The translations under genes and the position numbers were made by a program. A stretch of DNA of 64,000 bases, taken from Roseovarius pelagicus (lineage in GTDB: Bacteria; Pseudomonadota; Alphaproteobacteria; Rhodobacterales; Rhodobacteraceae). The stretch lies in contig NZ_CP106738.1 of NCBI RefSeq assembly GCF_025639885.1, positions 2,914,001 to 2,978,000 on the forward strand. The letters run 5' to 3'. Below, one piece after another: positions 57,081-64,000 of this stretch; position 1 is the first letter of the stretch; the number at the start of each line of letters is the position of its first letter. Under the pieces are notes generated by a model that was not told the DNA's origin, did no database searches, and saw only the letters and a program-made list of their open reading frames with translations.

Positions 57081-58097
57081 TCACAAATCCTCAACTTGGG
57101 GTGCTTCCTTCTCGGCGGCTAGGGCTTTGGCAAAAATCTGATCTTCTATCATGTCTATCTCCGGGAGGGTTTCCTGAACGAATGAACTGACCATGCGGTA
57201 TTCACTGCGAATCAGCGATACTATGGCGTCTCGTTGCAGAATGGTGCGCTCGGACAGAGCTTTGATTTCAAGGCTGTGGGGATCGCCATCGTCACGCCCA
57301 AGGTCCCGTATACGGTTCCCGATCGTAATCTGGTTCGAGTTTTCGAACACTCCAGATACCCTCGTTTCACGCCCCATAACACAGCAGATAAACCGGCCGC
57401 GCCCAATATAGGAGAATAGCATTTTTCCAGATGAGGCCGCCTCTGAAATCTGAACGCTCGCTGAGTGCAACCTCGCCACCAGTTTCATAGGATCGGCCAG
57501 TTTGCTGATTTCCCGGAACCTTGCGATCCGGATGCGAAACACGCTCAATTGGTAATGCCCTTTGTCGAGCCGGAGCATGCGGTTCTCAAGCTGGTAGTAA
57601 TCAAGCATATTGGGTACGTCGGAAAAGCACACTTTCTCGTTTGGATCGATTACCTCCACATCGATTCCGCATGATACAAGCGCCTTCAACGCCTTTCGCG
57701 TGCGTTTTTCCCTGTTGGTCGCTTCCACCAAAAACATTGCTGTCTTGATACGTCCGGCTATCTCGACTTCATTCAGGGGCTTTCTTAGGAAATCTGTCGC
57801 TCCGGCTGCGAATGCTGCTTCCATTGAATGCGAGGTTTGCTTGGATGTAATCATGATGATCGGCGTCGTGCGCGCCTCTATGCGTTGTCGCAATTGGCGG
57901 CAAAGCTCGATTCCATCCATTTCACCGAGCACTATGTCCAGTAGGTAGCAATCGAAGCTATGCTGCTGCTGATCTACCAGTTCTAACGCCGCTTCCGCCG
58001 AAGACGCTACAGTTATCTGCGTGAAACCCTGCGCGGCAAGCTTTGCCGTAAATAGCTCGCTGAAGATCAGGTCGTCATCGACCAACAGAATTCGCAT
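57081..58097 (-). CDS. Response regulator: receiver plus degenerate GGDEF-like domain (paralogue B)
   Basis: A 338-residue protein of the same plan as the one at 53.4 kb. The receiver has D54 in YLLDIVLGEMDG and K106 in FLRKPLNE. The C-terminal domain shows GRGRF at 232-236 (YIGRGRFICCV), exactly the position of GAGEF in paralogue A, with the upstream strand HYQLSVFRIRIARF in place of the metal-binding strand. Catalysis is not expected. It is convergent with the LuxI-type gene. Confidence 0.85.
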   Translation of the reverse strand: MRILLVDDDLIFSELFTAKLAAQGFTQITVASSAEAALELVDQQQHSFDCYLLDIVLGEMDGIELCRQLRQRIEARTTPIIMITSKQTSHSMEAAFAAGATDFLRKPLNEVEIAGRIKTAMFLVEATNREKRTRKALKALVSCGIDVEVIDPNEKVCFSDVPNMLDYYQLENRMLRLDKGHYQLSVFRIRIARFREISKLADPMKLVARLHSASVQISEAASSGKMLFSYIGRGRFICCVMGRETRVSGVFENSNQITIGNRIRDLGRDDGDPHSLEIKALSERTILQRDAIVSLIRSEYRMVSSFVQETLPEIDMIEDQIFAKALAAEKEAPQVEDL

Positions 58098-58478
58098 TTA
58101 TTTGCTCCCAAGTTACGCGACTTGTACTCTTACTCACCCCTAGCGAGAGATCATGGCCATTTTTAGGTTTTGGTGAGGGTTCTCGAGTCGGCTTTGAAAT
58201 CGCATAGGTGATTGTAAATAAATGTTTTTTATCTCTGAGCGAGTTTCCCGACCAAGATTTCCGTCAAATTTCCGCCCCAATCTGATGTCGAGGAACCACA
58301 CGCATGACGGGTTGGGCTGGGAAAAGTCTTTTATCCAAACGACATGCGCATCACGCAATGAAAATCAGAGCAGTTCATATTTTGGCCAACTTGCCCGGAT
58401 AGAAGTTAGCAACCTAGTGGCTACCCGCGATGGACGAGATGCCAATAGTTTCTAAATCGACACAAAAGGAGAAACGTA
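58098..58478. promoter_or_regulatory. Divergent spacer between two receiver-dGGDEF genes
   Basis: This 381-bp AT-richer spacer lies between divergent paralogues B and C. It must hold both promoters. I see no convincing gene; a 72-codon minus-strand frame at 58140-58358 lacks a ribosome site and family resemblance. Confidence 0.5.
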
Positions 58479-59486
58479 ATGAAAATAATGGCTGTCGATG
58501 ATGATATACTTTCACTGGATTTGCTCGGTGAATGTCTCTCTGAAGGGGGATATGAGTGCGTGTCCCTTCTCTCATCTCCGAACGACGCAATTAAGAGACT
58601 AACCGAAACAGCCATTGCGTACGAGTGCATCCTTCTGGATGTGGACATGCCCGAAAAAAACGGTATCGAACTCTGCGCTGAGATCCGGAGGCTGCCTAGA
58701 TACGCCAGTACACCGATCATAATGATCACAAGGCACAAGGATCGCCGTGCAATTGAGAAATCATTCTCAAGAGGAGCTACTGACTACATTACCAAACCAT
58801 ACGAGTTCTTTGAAGTTCTGACACGCATCAGGATCGCCGAACGATTGGTTCAGGAACGTCAAGCGGCGATTGATAGCTACTTCGCTGCTCAGAATAGCGC
58901 CCGAGGGAAGCCGCTCTTGCCAGCCACATTGCGAGATAGGAGCGCCAATAGCACGGTGATGGCGGATGATCCCGAAATCGTAAGTGAACAAATCATGTCG
59001 TTGTCGGTTTTCCAGAACTACCTAGAACAGGTCACGCGAACGGATGAGTGCACGATTGATCTGATCGCAATCAAAGTTCGTCGAATCGATGAGATATTCG
59101 CAAACACGAGCCCCGCAGATTTCGTCGGGTTCCTGAAAACTGTCGCAGGCGTCGTCGTCGAACACTTTGACTCGAAGAGAACGTTTTTGACCCATGTAGG
59201 CAACGGCACTTTTTTAAGCGCTGTAACTGGTGCTTGCAGTGCCACTTCAGCAGAATTGGAGGCGAGAATGCTGGGGCGCTTGCAAACGAGAAAATTGCCG
59301 CTTGTGTGTCTCCGGGAAATCCCTACGGCGTTAATCGTAGGAGAGCCGCTGACGTTAAAGACTGCGCCAAAGCTCAACTTCAGACGCGCAACAAAGGCGG
59401 CAATTGCCCGCGTGGAAAGCCGTGATAGCGAATTGTATGGTATGCGCCGCTCTCTGGACCGTTCCAACCTGATGACGAGCGCCTGA
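58479..59486 (+). CDS. Response regulator: receiver plus degenerate GGDEF-like domain (paralogue C)
   Basis: A 335-residue protein, third member of the set. The receiver has D54 in ILLDVDMPEKNG and K106 in YITKPYEF. The C-terminal domain carries GNGTF at 241-245 (HVGNGTFLSAVTG) after the strand TIDLIAIKVRRIDEIF. The start follows AAAGGAG. It is divergent from paralogue B. Confidence 0.85.
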   Translation: MKIMAVDDDILSLDLLGECLSEGGYECVSLLSSPNDAIKRLTETAIAYECILLDVDMPEKNGIELCAEIRRLPRYASTPIIMITRHKDRRAIEKSFSRGATDYITKPYEFFEVLTRIRIAERLVQERQAAIDSYFAAQNSARGKPLLPATLRDRSANSTVMADDPEIVSEQIMSLSVFQNYLEQVTRTDECTIDLIAIKVRRIDEIFANTSPADFVGFLKTVAGVVVEHFDSKRTFLTHVGNGTFLSAVTGACSATSAELEARMLGRLQTRKLPLVCLREIPTALIVGEPLTLKTAPKLNFRRATKAAIARVESRDSELYGMRRSLDRSNLMTSA

Positions 59487-59719
59487 AGCCTTTCGTCGGC
59501 TCATTGGTGGTGGAGAACGTACACTACCAATGAACTTTCAGCTATGAACGCGCTTACAGGACATTTACTAAGCCGAGCACCATTGCAGTACAGCACCTTA
59601 AAATGCCGCCATCGGTAGGTAGCGCGGCGCGTGTTGGTCGTAGGTCATAAGGTCCAAGCGTTTGCACTCCGTGACCATGGCTTTTGACAAAGTTGTGTGT
59701 CTAAGACAGCTGGAAAGGG
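59487..59719. other. Convergent spacer, no gene seen
   Basis: Nothing I can name with support lies here. A short minus-strand open stretch ends DLMTYDQHAPRYLPMAAF near 59602 and may be the tail of a lost gene. Confidence 0.4.
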
Positions 59720-61111
59720 TTAGTTATTCAAGCCGACGATGGCCACCGCAGCGTTGGGAATGCCAGATCCGAAAACACGGTCTTTGCCCGGCTCGCCCAG
59801 ATCAGTGGAACTGTTTTCCAGCATTGATCGAAGTATCGAATAGTCAGCCCCTGGATTTGCAGACAATATTAGCGCAGCAATTCCGCTAACATAGGCCGTC
59901 GCCATCGAAGTGCCCGATGAGGTCCGAAAGCCGGAGGAATTTCCCAAAACCAAGAGGCCTACACCGGGCGCGGATAGGTCAACATGTTCCCCTATATTGG
60001 CTCTGGAATATATCTTGTTTTCGCTATCGAGCGCAGTCACAGCAATCACCGCGTCATAGCCGGCGGGAAATAGTGTTGCGGCCTCGGGCCCTTCGTTCCC
60101 TGCCGCAGCAACGGGTAGAATGTTTTGTTTTTTGGCGCCATTCATCGCTTGTTCAAGCAATGGGTCGGCAGGGCCTGCAAAGCTCATGTTCAAAATATCG
60201 ACACCCTGCTTGAGGGCCACATTCGTGGCTTCGAGGACTGTCCAGGTATTTCCGACGGTGTTGCCTGACGCATCCTTGGAGAAGGCGGCAATGCTGATAA
60301 TCTCTGCCTCTGGCGTGACACCTGTCAGTTTTGCGTCTGCAGCCAATATACCTGCGATCGATGTGCCGTGCGGATCGACGTTGCCGCCATCATCGGTTAC
60401 ATCAAATGACGAGATGTTCGAGTTTGAAAATTCCGGATGCGTTCCATCAATCGCCGTGTCGATTATTGCGATGCGGATGTTGGCTCCTTTTGTCGTTGCA
60501 TGAGCGTCGCTCAAATGCACCCTGTCATTGCCGAATTGGGGCAATTTATTGATGCTCTGATCCTGTTGAAGAAAATAAAGATAGTTCGGCTGGGCATTCA
60601 CGACGGCAGCATTTGCCTCTAGTTGTGTGATGGCCTCCTGGACGCCGATGCCTGCGGGCAAACGGTAGCGATGCACCGTGACACCGGCCAAAAAGAACGT
60701 TCGCGCGTTCAGATGGGTCATGCCCAGACCGCGGATCGCCCGAAGTTGTGCACCGGGGGTCGACGAAAGCTGAAACCGGACGATCACTTCGTCAACGACA
60801 AACCGGGATTCACCGGCAGGTGGTTGCCCGCTCGGGGCGGATTCAACAATTCGCGGGGCTGGTTTTCGGCTTTGCCGTTTCGGCTTGGGTGAGGTGCTCG
60901 CCTCAGTCTGAGCCGTGGCACTTTTCTTTTTGCCATAGGATATCGCAGGAGCCTGAGATGTTGAAGCACTCGTCGAAGGTTTGGAATGGAGGCTGGGTTC
61001 GGGGCCGCGCCCGCCGTCGGCATGCGCAGATGGCACCGGTATTGCAATCGCGTAGACGAACATCAGAATTCCAACATAACGGATGGATGAATGGACTAAT
61101 CTATCAGGCAT
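59720..61111 (-). CDS. Exported S8 (subtilisin-type) serine protease
   Basis: A 463-residue protein with an N-terminal signal or anchor (about 10-30), a low-complexity Ser/Pro/Lys linker (about 35-95), a propeptide-like region (about 100-180), and the catalytic domain with D208 (AIIDTAIDG), H238 (DPHGTSIAG), oxyanion N319 (AAAGNEG) and S392 (SSGTSMATA). It lies 24 bp after the anti-sigma gene and is probably the third gene of the ECF operon. A role in processing the anti-sigma factor or a downstream target is inferred. Confidence 0.92.
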   Translation of the reverse strand: MPDRLVHSSIRYVGILMFVYAIAIPVPSAHADGGRGPEPSLHSKPSTSASTSQAPAISYGKKKSATAQTEASTSPKPKRQSRKPAPRIVESAPSGQPPAGESRFVVDEVIVRFQLSSTPGAQLRAIRGLGMTHLNARTFFLAGVTVHRYRLPAGIGVQEAITQLEANAAVVNAQPNYLYFLQQDQSINKLPQFGNDRVHLSDAHATTKGANIRIAIIDTAIDGTHPEFSNSNISSFDVTDDGGNVDPHGTSIAGILAADAKLTGVTPEAEIISIAAFSKDASGNTVGNTWTVLEATNVALKQGVDILNMSFAGPADPLLEQAMNGAKKQNILPVAAAGNEGPEAATLFPAGYDAVIAVTALDSENKIYSRANIGEHVDLSAPGVGLLVLGNSSGFRTSSGTSMATAYVSGIAALILSANPGADYSILRSMLENSSTDLGEPGKDRVFGSGIPNAAVAIVGLNN

Positions 61112-61135
61112 GTTTTTCTCCTCTTCCGGCGTGGC

Positions 61136-61798
61136 CTAGTTCGCAGGTAAAACAAATTCAAAAATACCGGTCTCAGCCGCCATTTTTTCGGCAAGCTTAT
61201 CAGCCGTTTCAAACGCCAGCTCATAAAGTCCGTCCGGGGTCGGCCCCTTTACGATCTGGCCGCGGTTCTCGCTTAGAAATGCGTCTATGTCAGTCCAAAC
61301 GGCATCGGAATTGAATTTGACCAGCGTTCGCGTTTTCCCGAGGATGGTTTCCTCTTCTCCGGAAGCCGTTTGATATTGGCCCGTCTGCTGATTTCCGACC
61401 ACGATTGAGTATATCACAACCGCCGGTGCGAACAAAATAAACACAGCGGCGACAACAGCATAAGCGCGTGGTCTGGCAGGAAACAAAACGGAAATAATGT
61501 GATTTATCAGGCTCTCGCCCGCTTCACGCGGTCTCGCGCTTGTTGCTGGTTCATCCTGTTCGGCATTCAGCGCCGCCTTGAACCGTTCAGCCATGGAAAC
61601 GGGAACCTCTTCTTCGGAAACCAGCTCGACCACGGCCATCTGGTCTTCCAGTACAAGGTCAAATTCCCGGGCAAGCGCATCATCCTGAGCCAGCGCGGCC
61701 TCAACTTTGCGGCTGTCTTCGCTGTTCAGTGTTCCATTCGCATACCAAGGCAGCAGCAGTGACACTTCTTGTTTTTCTCTTTCGCTCAGAGTGCTCAT
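61136..61798 (-). CDS. Membrane anti-sigma factor
   Basis: A 220-residue protein with an N-terminal cytoplasmic part (LSEREKQEVSLLLPWYANGTL, about 1-90), one transmembrane helix (about 112-135) and a periplasmic C-terminal domain. The N-terminal part has the helical anti-sigma layout (LLPWYANGTL-) without a zinc-binding H-x3-C-x2-C motif. The ATG at 61798 overlaps the sigma factor stop (ATGA), so synthesis is coupled. It should hold the ECF sigma factor inactive. Confidence 0.85.
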   Translation of the reverse strand: MSTLSEREKQEVSLLLPWYANGTLNSEDSRKVEAALAQDDALAREFDLVLEDQMAVVELVSEEEVPVSMAERFKAALNAEQDEPATSARPREAGESLINHIISVLFPARPRAYAVVAAVFILFAPAVVIYSIVVGNQQTGQYQTASGEEETILGKTRTLVKFNSDAVWTDIDAFLSENRGQIVKGPTPDGLYELAFETADKLAEKMAAETGIFEFVLPAN

Positions 61799-62358
61799 GG
61801 CCACCCCCTATCAAGACCTTGGGCGTTCATTTCCGCAGACAGTTGCTTGCGCGCATGAAATGTCCGGGTCTTTACCGTGTTTTTCGGAATATCGAGTATC
61901 TCTGAAACTTCCTCGATAGATTTTTCATGGTAGTAAATCAGTTCCAGAACCACCCGATGATCGCGCGATAGCGTTCTCATACAACGCTTGATCGCTGTTC
62001 CCTTATCGCGCTTTTGAGAAACCATTTCCGGGTCATCTGCGTCATCTTCCAGTGTATCCAGTATCTCACCGGACTTTGAGTGAACTGGTTTTTTCTTGCG
62101 AATTTCTGATAGGGCTTTGTATCTGGCGACGCCCAGCAACCAGCTGGAAACTTTGGAACGGCCTTCATATGCCGAAGCCTTTTGCCAAACCTCTATAAAG
62201 ACATCATTCGTGAGGTCCTCGGCGGCTCCAACGTCGCTGACATAACGTCGAACAAAGTGAAACACCCGTTTATGGTAACGTTGGTAGAGAAGGCCTATGG
62301 CCTGCCGGTCACCATTGGCGACTCTCTCAAGCTGGCGCTGATCATCATCCTCTGACAT
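61795..62358 (-). CDS. ECF-type RNA polymerase sigma factor
   Basis: A 187-residue sigma-70 family protein with region 2 (LLYQRYHKRVFHFVRRYV... AAEDLTNDVFIEVWQKA) and region 4 (LELIYYHEKSIEEVSEILDI then VKTRTFHARKQL). It is followed by its anti-sigma factor and a protease gene. The start is uncertain between ATG 62358 (MSEDDDQ) and ATG 62373 (MAGLGMSEDD). Its regulon cannot be read from the window; autoregulation is usual. Confidence 0.92.
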   Translation of the reverse strand: MSEDDDQRQLERVANGDRQAIGLLYQRYHKRVFHFVRRYVSDVGAAEDLTNDVFIEVWQKASAYEGRSKVSSWLLGVARYKALSEIRKKKPVHSKSGEILDTLEDDADDPEMVSQKRDKGTAIKRCMRTLSRDHRVVLELIYYHEKSIEEVSEILDIPKNTVKTRTFHARKQLSAEMNAQGLDRGWP

Positions 62359-62576
62359 TCCCAACCCCGCCATTATCCACAGCATCACTTTAACCAAGTA
62401 TGGTGAGCAGAGCAAAACAGGAGTGGGCGTCGCAGTCATCGCAGTCATGGTCTTCTCCTGAGGTGTCGCCGAAGGGGGCGTAGCCCCTGCAAACACCGTG
62501 ATCCCAAGCGCCGGCATGGAGCCTGAGGGCGGTGGGATCCTGATTGAAATCCGGGCCAAGATAACGCCCCTATTTC

Positions 62577-62627
62577 TCACCGTTCGGTCATCAACAAACT
62601 GATTTGGATCATCAGACCGAACGGTGA
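62577..62627. promoter_or_regulatory. Paired inverted ACCG-NN-CGGT dyads
   Basis: TCACCGTTCGGTC (62577-62589) and its exact reverse complement GACCGAACGGTGA (62615-62627) lie 38 bp apart centre to centre. Each copy itself contains the dyad ACCG-NN-CGGT, the look of a TetR-type operator. Together they can also form a 13-bp hairpin. They lie between the repeat-protein gene and the ECF sigma gene. Confidence 0.55.
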
Positions 62628-62642
62628 ATGTGGGCGCGGGCA

Positions 62643-63104
62643 TTACCGGTCAGCGCCAGTGATGGTGGTGCTTGTGCCGTCCGCGTTGTGCAGGGTGACG
62701 AACGCCTTGCCCGGCTTGCTGGGTTTCGTGACGGTGCGGCTGGTGCCGTCCGCGTTGTGGATGGTGACGAACGCTTTACTAGGCTTGCTGGGTTTCGTGA
62801 TCGTGCGGCTGGTGCCGTCCGGGTTGTGGATGGTCACGAACGTTCCGCGATTTTTGTTAATGCGCTTCTTGTTGACGACCTTGCCGTTTTTGGTCCGCGT
62901 GAGGGTAAAGGTCTTGGCGGCGTTGCGCGACCGAATGCTGGTCTTGCTGCCGTCAGGATTGACCGTCGAGATGGTGCTGACCCGCTCGGCTGGATCACGG
63001 CCACCGCCACCACCGGCAAGTGCCGGGTTAATTGAGAAACTGGTTGCAACGACAGTTGCAGCAAGAGTGGAAAGAACGGTCTGTTTGAAGGTTGAGTTGA
63101 ACAT
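62643..63104 (-). CDS. Small secreted tandem-repeat protein
   Basis: A 153-residue exported protein: signal peptide to about residue 30 (INPALAGGGG), a linker with TRTKNGKVVNKKRINKNRG, then three near-identical units of FVTIHNADGTSRTVTKPSKP type (about 87-150). The 63-bp DNA repeats are nearly exact on the minus strand. It is basic and lacks cysteine. The function is unknown. The start follows GGAGACAG. It precedes the ECF operon and could be its target. Confidence 0.8.
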   Translation of the reverse strand: MFNSTFKQTVLSTLAATVVATSFSINPALAGGGGGRDPAERVSTISTVNPDGSKTSIRSRNAAKTFTLTRTKNGKVVNKKRINKNRGTFVTIHNPDGTSRTITKPSKPSKAFVTIHNADGTSRTVTKPSKPGKAFVTLHNADGTSTTITGADR

Positions 63105-63589
63105 TTTCTGTCTCCGTTTGATTGAGCCAATCGGCTTGTTTGCTTGGGTAACGGTGATAGGTCGTTTGAGGACGCGAAAAGGTTCAAAGAAAGTTTGAAA
63201 AAGGACTCAATAAACGCATAACATACTGAATAAATACATTTTTATATGGCGTTATTGCGCGGACCGGGTGGCGTTCTTGCCTCATGATCCAGTTGATGGG
63301 CATGTTGGCCGGGTTCTATGAGCAGGCAGCGTTGTCGCGTTAGCTACAAATGTCGCAGGGCTGCGTGCCGGCTCAATCACACCAAAGAGCCACAGTCTCC
63401 GACGCCCAAATCGCTGTGAGGTCCGATTTCGAATGAGGACAGACACACGAAATAGTCATCATTGATCCGGGCGGGTTGCCCAAGACGTCCAGAGGGATAT
63501 AAGAGCCACCAAATGCACAGACCCCAAGGCCTGTTGCGACAGTGCCGTTTCCACCCTGGATATCGACCCGCGCCGAATGGATGTTGCCC
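63105..63589. other. Spacer between repeat-protein gene and RND adaptor gene
   Basis: About 485 bp without a gene I can support. It should contain the promoter of the divergent repeat-protein gene and of the RND operon. A 72-codon minus-strand frame (63373-63591) has no recognisable family. An AT-rich stretch at 63200-63250 may hold promoter elements. Confidence 0.5.
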
Positions 63590-64000
63590 ATGTTTATCAC
63601 CAATGCCGTACTACGTCCGCTGATCCTGACATTCGCGTTGCTGGCCGGGGCAGGGGTTGCCATGGCCCAGCAGGGCGACCAACCTCCGCCCGCCGTGACC
63701 GTCGTTACCGTCACGCCGCAGGATGTGGAACTCAGTACAACACTGCCCGGTCGCATCGTTGCCTCTGCCGAAGCCGAAGTGCGGCCGCAGGTGGCAGGCA
63801 TAATCACCGACCGGCAGTTCACCGAAGGTGGGCATGTCAACGAGGGTGATATCCTCTACCAGATCGATCCGGCGACCTATCTGGCGGCTGTGGCGCAGGC
63901 AGAGGCCGCCGTGGCGCAGGCCGAAGCAATGGTGGGCGCGACTTCCCGCGAGGCGGAGCGACTGACCACCCTGTCCACGCGCAATGTGGTCAGCGAACAG
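63590..64000 (+). CDS. RND efflux periplasmic adaptor (AcrA/MexA family), 3' truncated by window
   Basis: Membrane fusion protein linking an RND pump to an outer-membrane channel. The visible 137 residues show a signal peptide (cleavage near AMAQQ), the barrel opening PPAVTVVTVTPQDVEL, the lipoyl half-motif VRPQVAGIITDRQFTEGGHVNEGD, LYQIDPATYLAAVAQAEAAV and the start of the alpha hairpin. The start could also be the in-frame ATG at 63581. The pump gene should lie beyond the right edge. Confidence 0.92.
   Translation, partial: MFITNAVLRPLILTFALLAGAGVAMAQQGDQPPPAVTVVTVTPQDVELSTTLPGRIVASAEAEVRPQVAGIITDRQFTEGGHVNEGDILYQIDPATYLAAVAQAEAAVAQAEAMVGATSREAERLTTLSTRNVVSEQ

Noticed and set aside
58140..58358. 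72-codon minus-strand frame between two response regulators
   Set aside because: It has no ribosome site, no recognisable domain and lies in a promoter region.
47141..62000. Second attachment site (copy of the tRNA-Cys 3' end) bounding an island
   Set aside because: I looked for the T-arm and acceptor sequence again downstream and found only short chance matches.
63373..63591. 72-codon minus-strand frame before the RND adaptor gene
   Set aside because: Its protein resembles no family I know and it overlaps the adaptor start; left as unassigned spacer.

Overview
The window looks like a chromosomal segment of a GC-rich alphaproteobacterium, most likely a marine Rhodobacterales (Roseobacter-type) species. 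The grounds are the ctaC-ctaB-(small ORF)-ctaG-ctaE-SURF1-thrC-M16 gene order, an NsrR/Rrf2 gene next to an FNR-type box, a tandem glycine riboswitch ahead of gcvTHP, and the overall codon and base composition. No 16S or other phylogenetic marker was available, so the assignment is inference.

Positions 1-47 kb are housekeeping chromosome. In order: dprA and tldD (minus strand); the aa3 cytochrome c oxidase subunit/assembly cluster with a palindromic FNR/CRP-type box upstream and a REP pair inside it; SURF1-thrC-M16 peptidase-GNAT, several with overlapping start and stop codons; two metallo-beta-lactamase-fold proteins; an FAD-linked hydroxyacid dehydrogenase; an Fe3+ ABC binding protein divergent from an acyl-CoA synthetase/cupin pair; leuA preceded by a leucine-rich leader peptide; a CDF cation exporter; a MORN-repeat protein; nadE; gltX; a MATE exporter; a gamma-glutamylcyclotransferase divergent from nsrR; the glycine cleavage operon; a LolCDE/YbbAP-like ABC pair divergent from a GDSL esterase; a cold-shock gene; a geranylgeranyl-reductase-like flavoprotein; a BrnA-like antitoxin and a REP-associated tyrosine transposase (RAYT) carrying REP elements in its own reading frame; ettA; a GGDEF-EAL protein; nadD; and a PBP4-type carboxypeptidase.

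At 47,067 a tRNA-Cys(GCA) gene marks a change. Immediately downstream lie an N-terminally truncated tyrosine recombinase, an orphan membrane protein, a truncated XRE regulator, a frameshifted gene remnant and an IS3-type transposase fragment. These are the remains of an integrative element, and base composition by eye is lower in GC from here to about 62 kb.

Between 49 and 59.5 kb is a signalling block: a FadL porin, a three-PAS histidine kinase, a single-domain receiver, an Hpt phosphotransfer protein, a membrane histidine kinase, a LuxI-type acyl-homoserine-lactone synthase with no LuxR partner in view, and three paralogous response regulators. Each regulator fuses a receiver to a C-terminal domain shaped like GGDEF but with the signature changed to G-x-G-x-F (GAGEF, GRGRF, GNGTF). 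This set of phosphorelay parts, a quorum-signal synthase and three degenerate-GGDEF regulators is the best candidate in the window for an undescribed system.

The right end (59.7-63.1 kb) holds an ECF sigma factor, its membrane anti-sigma factor and an exported subtilisin-type protease in one operon, with a small secreted tandem-repeat protein upstream and a pair of inverted ACCG-NN-CGGT dyads between them. The window ends inside an RND efflux periplasmic adaptor gene.
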